Below are positions 1 through 5,772 of a DNA stretch of 6,457 nucleotides, piece after piece. The notes under the pieces were generated by a model. That model worked only from the letters and a program-made list of their open reading frames with translations, was not told where the DNA came from and ran no database searches. The position numbers and the translations under genes are program-made. Position 1 is the first letter of the stretch. Each line of letters starts with the position of its first letter. Origin of the DNA: an uncultured bacterium (GTDB taxonomy: Bacteria; Bacteroidota; Bacteroidia; Bacteroidales; Bacteroidaceae); contig CALZMB010000132.1 of NCBI GenBank assembly GCA_945788485.1, positions 1-6,457 on the forward strand, written 5' to 3'.

Positions 1-18
1 CGACCGCTTCGCTTAGTA

Positions 19-33
19 CAGCCTTCCAGGCTG
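19..33. other. Hairpin downstream of the kinase gene
   Basis: CAGCCT (19-24), loop TCC and AGGCTG (28-33) form a perfect 6-bp stem about 45 nt after the kinase stop codon. GAC (2-4) and GTC (34-36) could close a larger structure around it, with a small GC-TTC-GC hairpin (6-12) inside. There is no T-run after it on the minus strand, so a role as transcription terminator is only weakly supported. The window edge prevents further judgement. Confidence 0.3.
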
Positions 34-76
34 GTCATTATATACATATTTTTTAAAGAGAAACTTGAATTACTTA

Positions 77-1328
77 TTATTTCAATATGTCGTATATCTC
101 TTTCAGCGATTCAGGAGTGCCTACATTTCCCGGGAAGATGATGTAGGGTAGGGGAGAGCCGTCCTTTTCCGCCATGATGCACGGCACTGAATTGATCACC
201 TGTCCCATCACGCGCGCCATGCTCACCTCCAGTCCGTGCGTGAGTATGTCATGGCTTGTGATGCCGCCTTTCGCCACGAGATATTTCGGGTGGAATGGCA
301 GTTGGCGCACTGTCTCTACGAGGAATTCCGACACGCGTTTTCCGAGTGCCTGCCGCTTTTCCGCGTCGTCGATGCGCATTTCTGTTCGCGAGGTGTATAT
401 GACAGGCGTGACGCCATTCTCTGCCATGCGTCGTATGGTGTCTGTCGTGTCCTGTCTGAGGCGTTGCGCGTCGTTCAGGATGTCTTCTACGGGCAGTTCT
501 ATGGCTCCAACGCCTTCTGCCGCGAGCAGTTGGTTGAGCTGTTCTGTTGTCTTTTTCACGTGCGAGCCGACTACGAAACATCCTGTTCCCGTTCCTGTCC
601 CGAGGTCTTCGGGCGTGATGAAGGGCTTGTCGCTGATGCCGCTGAGTGCTCTGGGCAGTGACGACGACGAGCGCACCACGATGTCTTGCTGTCCGTCGCG
701 CGCCGCCTCTGCCATTGTCCGGCAGATGGCATACAGGTCGTCGTATGACGACGCGTCGGGCGTGAGGTAATCTTCTGGCGTTGCGCCTTTTTCCGTTATA
801 TAGTCCGTCAGGCGCGAGTGGTGGTATGCGAAGACGTTGTCGTTGGCGAACTCTGTCTCCGCCACAGGCACGAGCTGTCCATTCTGCCGCATATAGTGTA
901 TGCCGCCGACGGTCAGTCGTCCGCTCTCTATGAATGCTGGCACGAACGGCACTTTCTCCCACACCTTTCTGCCGTGCTGCTGGAGTGTCTCGCGCATGAC
1001 GTCTGTCTCAAGCGGGAAGTGTCCTCTGAGGCACGAATCGCTTCTGCTGACGCATATCAGCTGATAGCCGAACTCTCTGTTGGCTTCTGCCACCGCCTCT
1101 ACGGCGCTTCGCATCGTCTGGCGCGCCTCGTCGGCTGTCATGGCGCGTGTGTTGGTGAGGATGTAGAAGAAAGGCTCTGTGTCGCTGAAGGCGCAGCGCC
1201 GCTGCGCTCCAGTCGGTCAGCAGCAGGCAGCCGTGAACGGTCTGTATGCCTGTCGGGTCGTCGTCGAACACCACCATGCGGCAGTTCTGCGGCATTCCGG
1301 TGAGGTGTCTCGGGTTATTGTTCTTCAT
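77..1328 (-). pseudogene. Four-carbon acid sugar kinase (DUF1537/OtnK-DtnK family), frameshifted
   Basis: This family phosphorylates four-carbon acid sugars such as threonate, erythronate or their 2-oxo forms with ATP in the cytoplasm. The N-terminal piece begins at ATG 1326-1328 and carries the family's substrate-domain signature FDDDPTGIQTVHG (residues 21-33). The rest lies in another frame, ending with TAA at 77-79. It contains SRSDSCLRGHFP, PFVPAFIESGRLTVGG, the nucleotide-domain GSHVKKTTEQL, KGGITSHD and FPGNVGTPES. Both Pfam-type domains are therefore present and about 416 residues would result if joined, normal for the family. The frames must switch between about 1216 and 1190: the downstream frame has a TGA at 1217-1219, and conserved sequence resumes as AFSDTEPFFYILTNTRAM just before the ATG at 1141. 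The gene is one base too long or two too short there. Its start overlaps the transporter stop by 14 nt. Family assignment is firm; substrate and whether the break is real are not known. Confidence 0.88.
1191..1207. repeat. Perfect 7-bp hairpin at the kinase frameshift
   Basis: GCGCAGC (1191-1197), a GCC loop (1198-1200) and GCTGCGC (1201-1207) form a perfect, all-GC-rich hairpin inside the kinase reading frame. It falls within the 27-nt interval in which the reading frame must change. Such short, strong hairpins are places where polymerases slip, both in cells and in sequencing reactions. The hairpin is seen directly; its causal role in the indel is inference. Confidence 0.8.
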
Positions 1329-2520
1329 TTACGATAGGTTTTGCGGGGTTGATGAAAGCGAATAGGGCTGCGCTGAACAGCAGCATCACGGCAATCATAT
1401 ACAGCGGCAGGTTGTAGTTGCCCGTCTCTTTCAGCAGATAGCCGAACATCAGCGAGCAGCAGAAGCCGCCAAGGTTGCCGAAGGTGTTCATCGCGCCGGA
1501 GACGAAGCCGGCGTAGTGACGGCCCAGGTCGATGCACAGCGCCCATGCCGACGGCAGCATCAAATCGAAGATGCCGAAGCAGAGCGAGAGGAAGATGAAG
1601 ACTGCCATCTTGCCGGGGATGAAGGCGGCGAGAATCATGCAGACGGCGGAGACGGAGAGCGACAGTGTGCCAAGGGCTTTGCGGCCCGTCTTCACGCCGT
1701 AGCGGCGTGTCAGACGGTCGGTCAGCACGCCGCCCGCGATGTTGCCTGCCATGCTCATGATGAAGGGTATGGCGACCGCGTATTTCAGTTCGTCGGCGCT
1801 GAAGCCCCTGCCTTGTTTCATGAACTCGGGGAACCATGTGAAGAAGAACCACGAGCCGAAGGCGTAGAAGAAATACATCCCGCAGATGATCCAGAACTGC
1901 CGGTGCGACGCTATCTCGCGCCACGGTATCTGCTGCGTCTTGCCCTTCTGCGTGGTCTTCGGGTGTTTCTTGTCGCGGTAGATGAGAATCCACGCCACCG
2001 CCCACACCATGCCTATCGCGCCGAGCAGATAGAACGAGAATCTCCAGCCGTAGTCGGCAACGAGCGGAATGACGATGAACGGCGCAGCGGCTCCGCCGAG
2101 GCGTGTCGCTGCCCACACGAAGCCTTGCGCCTTGCCCACACGTTCTTTCTCAAACCATCGGCTGATGACGGAGGTTGAGCAGGGCGACGCTCCGGCTTCG
2201 CCTATGCCGAAACAGAAGCGTATGGCGAGCATCGACATCAGTCCGCCTGCTATGCCGGTCAGCCCGGTGAATAGCGACCACCACACCACGATGAGCGCCA
2301 GCACCCATCTGTGGCCCACTTTGTCGCCTAATGCGCCGAGGGGTATCTGCATCAGGCCGTACGACAGGGTGAAGATGCTCATCACCCAGCCCCAGCCGCT
2401 CTGGTCGATGCCCAGGTCGGCTTTTATCTCAAGACTGGCGAACGTGATGCATGTGCGGTCTAAGAAGGTGATGACGCTCAGCACCACAAGCAATATGAGG
2501 ATTATGTTTTTCTTGGACAT
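1315..2520 (-). CDS. MFS transporter, anion:cation symporter (ACS) type, probable acid-sugar uptake
   Basis: A 401-residue inner-membrane protein of the major facilitator superfamily, with a dozen hydrophobic segments. Features typical of the ACS branch (hexuronate, galactonate and glucarate carriers) are FLDRTCITFA in helix 1 (19-28), motif A GALGDKVGHR after helix 2 (62-71), RFCFGIGEAGASP in helix 4 (101-113), a charged central loop (about 182-205), and a second motif-A copy GGVLTDRLTRRYG (263-275). The frame stays open upstream to 2652, but those extra 44 residues only translate the repeat array. The start at 2518-2520 is chosen because MSKKN leads straight into helix 1 and is preceded by an A-rich leader. 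It lies between the BKACE gene and the kinase gene in one transcription unit and overlaps the kinase start by 14 nt, suggesting translational coupling. An organic anion co-transported with H+ or Na+ is the likely substrate; its identity cannot be read from sequence. Confidence 0.9.
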   Translation of the reverse strand: MSKKNIILILLVVLSVITFLDRTCITFASLEIKADLGIDQSGWGWVMSIFTLSYGLMQIPLGALGDKVGHRWVLALIVVWWSLFTGLTGIAGGLMSMLAIRFCFGIGEAGASPCSTSVISRWFEKERVGKAQGFVWAATRLGGAAAPFIVIPLVADYGWRFSFYLLGAIGMVWAVAWILIYRDKKHPKTTQKGKTQQIPWREIASHRQFWIICGMYFFYAFGSWFFFTWFPEFMKQGRGFSADELKYAVAIPFIMSMAGNIAGGVLTDRLTRRYGVKTGRKALGTLSLSVSAVCMILAAFIPGKMAVFIFLSLCFGIFDLMLPSAWALCIDLGRHYAGFVSGAMNTFGNLGGFCCSLMFGYLLKETGNYNLPLYMIAVMLLFSAALFAFINPAKPIVNEEQ

Positions 2521-2530
2521 GTTTTTTTTT

Positions 2531-2552
2531 AGTTGACGAGTAAACAAGTTGA
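2531..2552. repeat. Extra repeat copy next to the transporter start
   Basis: These 22 nt match the first 22 nt of each long arm with two differences at most (positions 8 and 16 of the unit) and have the same orientation as the 2562-2613 arm. In the transcript they are a second possible partner for the 5' arm (2707-2728), ending 10 nt before the transporter start codon. A run of A lies between the copy and the ATG on the minus strand. Confidence 0.75.
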
Positions 2553-2561
2553 TTCTTTTAT

Positions 2562-2728
2562 AGTTGACAAGTAAACAAGTTGACAAGTAAACGAGTTTTA
2601 GTTGACGAGTTGATAGTTTTTTAGTTGACAAGTTTTGGAGTTTACAGTACATATAACTTGTTTACTTGTTTACTCGTCAACTTGTCAACTAAAACTCGTT
2701 TACTTGTCAACTCGTTTACTTGTCAACT
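2562..2728. repeat. 52-nt inverted repeat with 63-nt spacer
   Basis: The arms at 2562-2613 and 2677-2728 are reverse complements at 50 of 52 positions, counted by hand. In the minus-strand transcript one of the two differences becomes a G-U wobble and the other an A-C mismatch, so 51 of 52 positions can pair. Inside the 63-nt loop, CAAGTT and AACTTG could add a further 6-bp stem. The transcript of this operon should therefore carry a very long hairpin between BKACE and the transporter. Confidence 0.9.
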
Positions 2729-3566
2729 AATCCCAATACCTCCCAATCCTCAGCATCTCGCGCGCCTCTTCTGGCGTTGCCGGCTCGCAACCCATCAGCC
2801 GTATCAGTTTCACGAGATGCTCCACCAGCTCGGCGTTGGTGTGTGCGCGCTTGCCCGGCTCATAGTAGAAGCTGTCCTCAAAGCCTACGCGCACGGCGTT
2901 CGCGCCCATGCCGATGGCACATGCCAGGACAGACTGGTCTGCCATGCTGTCGTGGTTCACGCCCCACGACGAGCCGCCCTCTGCCAGCACGTTCAGCAAC
3001 GCCAGGTTGCGGCCCGTCGCCGAGAGGTTGCTGCTCGCGCCCGGACCGATGCAGTAGTTGTAGTGCAGCGGACGGCGCAACACGCCCTCGTCTGCCATGC
3101 GCGCGCAACATTCGATGTGCGAGAGGTCGAACAGCTCAAGCTCCGGCACTACATTCGCCTCGCGCTGACGCCCTGCCCAGTAGCGTATCTCGGGATTCGT
3201 GTTCACATACACCGTCTCGCCGAAGTTCACCGAACCCATGTTCAGCGACGCCACCTCGACCTCCGGCACATTCAGGCTGACGCAACGCTGCTCAAGAGAC
3301 AGCTCTGACAGTCCGCCAGTAGAGCCTTGGATGATCATGTCCGTCTCAGCGCGTATCATGCCTATCGTCTTGCTGAACACCTCAAGGTCGAACGTCGGGT
3401 TGCCAGCCATGTCTCTCGTATGCAGATGCACCTGGCACGCGCCAGCCTTATAGCAGTTCACTACATCAGCCGTGATTTCCTCAGGCGACAAAGGGTTCTT
3501 GCACTCTGACGGTATCTCCTTGCCCACATGACACACCGGGGCTACTGTGATGATGATTTTTCTCAT
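2727..3566 (-). CDS. Beta-keto acid cleavage enzyme (BKACE/DUF849), 3-keto-5-aminohexanoate cleavage enzyme family
   Basis: A 279-residue cytoplasmic TIM-barrel enzyme, the usual family length. Members condense a beta-keto acid with acetyl-CoA and cleave it to acetoacetate plus a CoA ester, using a bound divalent metal, Zn in the characterised Kce. The metal-binding pattern is visible: HLH at 47-49 after strand 2, with E230 in VGFEDS near the C-terminal end of the barrel. Other family segments are ITVAPVCHVGKEIP at the N-terminus, QGSTGG (80-85), the SLNMGSVNFG segment (107-116) and the GVNHDSMADQ segment (202-211). It is first in the minus-strand operon, behind a strong Bacteroidota promoter. 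The ATG at 3564-3566 is the only sensible start. The TAG stop is shared with the first bases of the repeat array, but the C-terminus looks complete. Substrate specificity varies widely in this family; partnership with an acid-sugar kinase hints at a hydroxylated or phosphorylated keto acid rather than the lysine-fermentation intermediate. Confidence 0.93.
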   Translation of the reverse strand: MRKIIITVAPVCHVGKEIPSECKNPLSPEEITADVVNCYKAGACQVHLHTRDMAGNPTFDLEVFSKTIGMIRAETDMIIQGSTGGLSELSLEQRCVSLNVPEVEVASLNMGSVNFGETVYVNTNPEIRYWAGRQREANVVPELELFDLSHIECCARMADEGVLRRPLHYNYCIGPGASSNLSATGRNLALLNVLAEGGSSWGVNHDSMADQSVLACAIGMGANAVRVGFEDSFYYEPGKRAHTNAELVEHLVKLIRLMGCEPATPEEAREMLRIGRYWD

Positions 3567-3601
3567 AGTATATATATGTCTTTGGTTAGTTGTTTCTCCT
3601 G

Positions 3602-3632
3602 CAAAAGTACATAAAAAAAACTATAACGCAAA
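3602..3632 (-). promoter_or_regulatory. Promoter of the BKACE-transporter-kinase operon
   Basis: On the minus strand TTTG (3629-3632), exactly 19 nt, and TACTTTTG (3602-3609) match the Bacteroidota sigma consensus TTTG-N19-TAnnTTTG. Transcription would begin around 3594-3597, leaving a leader of about 28 nt before the ATG at 3566. No Shine-Dalgarno sequence sits at a useful distance. An AGGAG at about 3595-3599 is too far upstream, and the last bases before the ATG are an AT repeat (ATATATATA). Confidence 0.8.
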
Positions 3633-3649
3633 GGAAAACACCGAAAACA

Positions 3650-3681
3650 TTTCAGTGTCAGATATATTTGTTGTATCTTTG
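3650..3681 (+). promoter_or_regulatory. Promoter of the ProX-phosphatase-exporter cluster
   Basis: TATCTTTG (3674-3681), followed by C, is a good -7 element of the Bacteroidota type. The upstream half is weaker: TTTC at 3650-3653 with a 20-nt spacer instead of TTTG with 19. Predicted transcription begins near 3688, about 20 nt before the ATG at 3707. It points away from the BKACE promoter. The two core promoters are about 18 nt apart and do not overlap. Confidence 0.65.
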
Positions 3682-3706
3682 CATCTGCATTTTAATAATC
3701 CACGAC

Positions 3707-4228
3707 ATGACAAGAGAAGAAACGGTGCTCGCCTATCTGCGCGCCCACGACATAGGCTTCGAGTGCTACAACCACCCGGAAGGGAAGACCATCGAAGAGG
3801 CGAAACGATGGTGGCGCGACGACGGCTCGGTGCATTGCAAGAACATCTTCTTGCGCAACCATAAAGGGAACAAACACTATCTCGTCTGCTTCCATTGCGA
3901 CCACAACCTCGACATCCACGACCTCGAACAGCGGCTGAAAGCGCGCCTCACCGCCGCCGGACAGCCCTCGCCCGGCAAGCTGTCGTTCGCCTCGCCCGAG
4001 CGTATGATGCGCTGGCTTGGACTGGAGCCGGGCAGCGTCTCGCCATTCGGGCTTATCAACGACACAGAGTGTCATGTGCATCTCTTCCTCGACAAGACGC
4101 TGGAGACAGCACCCACGCTCAGCTTCCATCCCAACGACTGCCGAGGCACCGTCGTCATCTCGAACAGCGATTTCATGAAATACCTCAGCTCCGTTGGCAA
4201 CACATACGAGTTCTTGGAGCTGTATTGA
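3707..4228 (+). CDS. ProX/YbaK-family prolyl-tRNA editing deacylase (Ala-tRNA(Pro) type)
   Basis: A 173-residue stand-alone editing domain that hydrolyses mischarged tRNA(Pro), usually Ala-tRNA(Pro), in the cytoplasm and so protects translation fidelity. Family landmarks appear in order: YNHPEGKTIEEA (21-32), CKNIFLRNHKG (44-54) with K45 at the position of the essential lysine, DHNLDIHDLE (65-74), KLSFASPERM (91-100), LGLEPGSVSPFGL (104-116), LFLDKTL (126-132) and FHPNDCRGTVVIS (140-152). The length is normal. The frame is open upstream to 3590, but that would begin before the predicted transcription start. The ATG at 3707 gives the family N-terminus and lies about 20 nt after the predicted transcription start. 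It is the first gene of the plus-strand cluster and is followed by a repeat-filled spacer. The usual substrate is inferred from the family; other YbaK relatives act on Cys- or other mischarged tRNAs. Confidence 0.92.
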   Translation: MTREETVLAYLRAHDIGFECYNHPEGKTIEEAKRWWRDDGSVHCKNIFLRNHKGNKHYLVCFHCDHNLDIHDLEQRLKARLTAAGQPSPGKLSFASPERMMRWLGLEPGSVSPFGLINDTECHVHLFLDKTLETAPTLSFHPNDCRGTVVISNSDFMKYLSSVGNTYEFLELY

Positions 4229-4242
4229 CCACCAATTCGTTA

Positions 4243-4359
4243 CAAACGTTACGAACGAAAATAACGATAATAACGTTCATAACGAAAATAACGTTCATAA
4301 CGATAATAACGTTCATAACGATAATAACGTTCATAACGACAATAACGTCCATAACGAAA
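4243..4359 (+). repeat. Nonamer tandem repeat (ATAACGNNN), 18-bp higher-order unit
   Basis: Eleven consecutive 9-mers of the form ATAACGNNN fill 4261-4359, with two more degenerate copies before them (4243-4260). The last ten pair into five 18-bp units, ATAACGTTC then ATAACGAWA-like, at 4270-4287, 4288-4305, 4306-4323, 4324-4341 and 4342-4359. They differ by only a few bases. Each 18-bp unit holds AACGTT, a 6-bp palindrome (AACGTC in the last unit). The array starts shortly after the ProX stop (4226-4228) and ends 13 nt before the phosphatase ATG. One frame reads through as a repeated NNVHND peptide, which I regard as chance because the unit length is a multiple of three. Confidence 0.92.
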
Positions 4360-4372
4360 AAACACCAACCCT

Positions 4373-4840
4373 ATGACACACATCCTCTTCGTCTGCCACG
4401 GCAACATCTGCCGCAGCCCGATGGCAGAATACATCATGCGCCACCTCGTCAGCCAGGCACACCTCAGCGACAGCATACACATCGCTTCGGCTGCCACAAG
4501 CACCGAAGAAATCGGCAACCCCGTCTATCCCCCCGCACGGCGCAAGCTCCTTCAGCACGGCATCTCATGCGACGGACACAGCGCGAGGCAGATAACAAGA
4601 GCCGACTACAGCCGCTTCGACATCATCGTCGGCATGGACACATACAACATGCGCAACATGATGCGCCTTTTCAACAACGACCCAGAGCGGAAACTACACC
4701 TCCTCATGGATTTCACCACACGCCCGGGCGACGTGGCAGACCCATGGTACACCGGCAACTTCGACGCCACTTGGCGCGACTGCCTCGAAGGATGCACCGC
4801 GCTGCTCAATCTCATCACCAACAGAAAAAACTCTCTATGA
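4373..4840 (+). CDS. Low-molecular-weight protein tyrosine phosphatase
   Basis: A 155-residue cytoplasmic phosphatase that removes phosphate from phosphotyrosine through a cysteinyl-phosphate intermediate. The P-loop sits at the N-terminus as VCHGNICRSPMAE (7-19), with nucleophile C8 and phosphate-binding R14 in the CX5R motif. The general-acid loop is DPWY (123-126), with D123 as proton donor. The length is the family norm. The start codon at 4373 directly precedes the buried first strand (HILFVC). It follows the nonamer array by 13 nt, and its stop TGA overlaps the ATG of the metal exporter, so the two are almost certainly co-translated. LMW phosphatases often pair with tyrosine kinases of capsule export, but no such gene is in view. 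Arsenate reductase is a structural relative, but the DPWY loop favours phosphatase. Confidence 0.94.
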   Translation: MTHILFVCHGNICRSPMAEYIMRHLVSQAHLSDSIHIASAATSTEEIGNPVYPPARRKLLQHGISCDGHSARQITRADYSRFDIIVGMDTYNMRNMMRLFNNDPERKLHLLMDFTTRPGDVADPWYTGNFDATWRDCLEGCTALLNLITNRKNSL

Positions 4841-5766
4841 CAGAAGACAACTCCCCATCCGGCAGCCGCGTCTCTGACATCTACCGCGTCACATGGCTCG
4901 GCGCCGTCGTCAACCTCCTGCTCGTAGCCATCAAGTTCACTGCCGGCATCGTCGGCATGTCGGCTGCCATGGTGGCTGACGCCATACACTCGCTCAGCGA
5001 CCTCGCCACCGACGCCATCGTCATCATCTTCGTCGCTCTCAGCCGAAAGCCCGCCGACAGCAACCACAACTACGGCCACGGGAAATACGAGACCTTCGCC
5101 ACGCTCATCATCGGCACGATGCTCGCCGCCGTAGGCATAGGCATGATGTGGGGTGGGGGAGAGAAAATCCTCGATGTCCTCAACGGCACACGGCTCCCCT
5201 CGCCCGGATGGACCGCCTTCGCCGCCGGCATCGTCAGCATCATCGCCAAAGAGCTCATCTTCCAATACACCATGCACGTCTCGCGCCGCGCCAACTCCAA
5301 GACGCTCGTCGCCAACGCATGGCACCACCGCTCTGACGCACTCTCGTCCGTAGGCACTTGCATCGGCATCGCTGCCGCCATCACGCTCGGAGACAACTGG
5401 GTGGTGCTCGACCCCCTCGCCGCCATCGTCGTCAGCGTCATCGTCACACTCTCGGCGTTCAAAATCATGCGCACCGCCGTCAACGAGCTCCTCGAAAAGA
5501 GCCTCCCGGACAACATCGAGCGCGACATCCTCGGCATCGTGGCAGAAGACCCGCTCTTGCAAAACACCCACCACCTCCGCACACGCGCCATCGGCAACAT
5601 CTACACCATCGACATGCACGTCCGCATGCCCGGCTCCATGACGCTCTCTGAAGCCCACCGCCACACCATCCTGCTTGAGCAACGCCTAAGGCAAGCCTAC
5701 GGCGACGAGACAATCATCAACATACACATCGAGCCGCTGAAAGTCAACGGCGTATATCCCGCCTGA
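4837..5766 (+). CDS. Cation diffusion facilitator (CDF) metal exporter, Zn-type HD-HD site
   Basis: A 309-residue inner-membrane antiporter that exports divalent metal in exchange for protons. Six hydrophobic segments (from about 17 to 208) precede a cytoplasmic C-terminal domain. Aligned by eye to E. coli YiiP, the transport site is H51 and D55 in helix 2 (HSLSD) with H163 and D167 in helix 5 (HHRSD). This is the HD-HD arrangement rather than the DD-HD of YiiP, and in CDF proteins it usually goes with Zn preference. The loop site D74, H77 and H81 (HNYGHGKYE) is also kept. The C-terminal domain ends in IHIEP (296-300), matching the metal-binding HxD/E motif. The ATG at 4837 overlaps the phosphatase stop as ATGA and gives the normal family N-terminus. 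The same frame is open far upstream, but there it only shadows the previous genes. Metal identity is inference. Confidence 0.94.
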   Translation: MTEDNSPSGSRVSDIYRVTWLGAVVNLLLVAIKFTAGIVGMSAAMVADAIHSLSDLATDAIVIIFVALSRKPADSNHNYGHGKYETFATLIIGTMLAAVGIGMMWGGGEKILDVLNGTRLPSPGWTAFAAGIVSIIAKELIFQYTMHVSRRANSKTLVANAWHHRSDALSSVGTCIGIAAAITLGDNWVVLDPLAAIVVSVIVTLSAFKIMRTAVNELLEKSLPDNIERDILGIVAEDPLLQNTHHLRTRAIGNIYTIDMHVRMPGSMTLSEAHRHTILLEQRLRQAYGDETIINIHIEPLKVNGVYPA

Positions 5767-5772
5767 CAACCA

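Larger units (their letters stand above)
2531..2728. repeat. Octamer-based intercistronic repeat array (AGTTGACR / AGTAAACR)
   Basis: Almost the whole spacer between the BKACE and transporter genes consists of 8-nt units AGTTGACR and AGTAAACR (R = A or G), with short variants such as AGTTTT and AGTTGA. From 2531 to about 2633 the units read on the plus strand; from about 2655 to 2728 they read on the minus strand. The orientation changes in a unique core around 2640-2655. The array starts within the BKACE stop codon (2727-2729) and ends 10 nt before the transporter ATG. It is non-coding: the frames that cross it give only monotonous LSTRQL/LLVN-like peptides. I recall similar low-complexity translations from other Bacteroidota genomes, which would make this an interspersed repeat family, but I cannot check that here. 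Confidence 0.9.

Noticed and set aside
1008..1328. Programmed ribosomal frameshift in the kinase
   Set aside because: The family is not known to use one, no slippery sequence is recognisable in the interval, and a +1 shift would be needed at ordinary codons. Mutation or sequencing error is simpler.
2521..2652. N-terminal extension of the transporter to an ATG at 2652
   Set aside because: The 44 extra residues are a translation of the octamer array; the hydrophobic first helix begins right after the ATG at 2520.
2614..2676. Invertible promoter flanked by inverted repeats
   Set aside because: Bacteroidota phase switches have this layout, but the 63-nt spacer holds no TAnnTTTG element on either strand and no recombinase gene is in the window.
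2531..2728. CRISPR array
   Set aside because: Units are 8 nt and contiguous, without spacers of unique sequence, and no cas genes are present. The same holds for the nonamer array at 4243-4359.
4194..4376. A 60-residue protein with NNVHND repeats
   Set aside because: It starts inside ProX, has no leader or promoter, and the repeat codes only because 9 and 18 are multiples of three; the opposite strand is likewise open.
3895..5766. A single 623-residue plus-strand reading frame ending in the metal exporter
   Set aside because: Its first 314 codons run out of frame through the ProX and phosphatase genes and the nonamer array, giving Arg/His-rich low-complexity sequence. Only the part from 4837 has family motifs.
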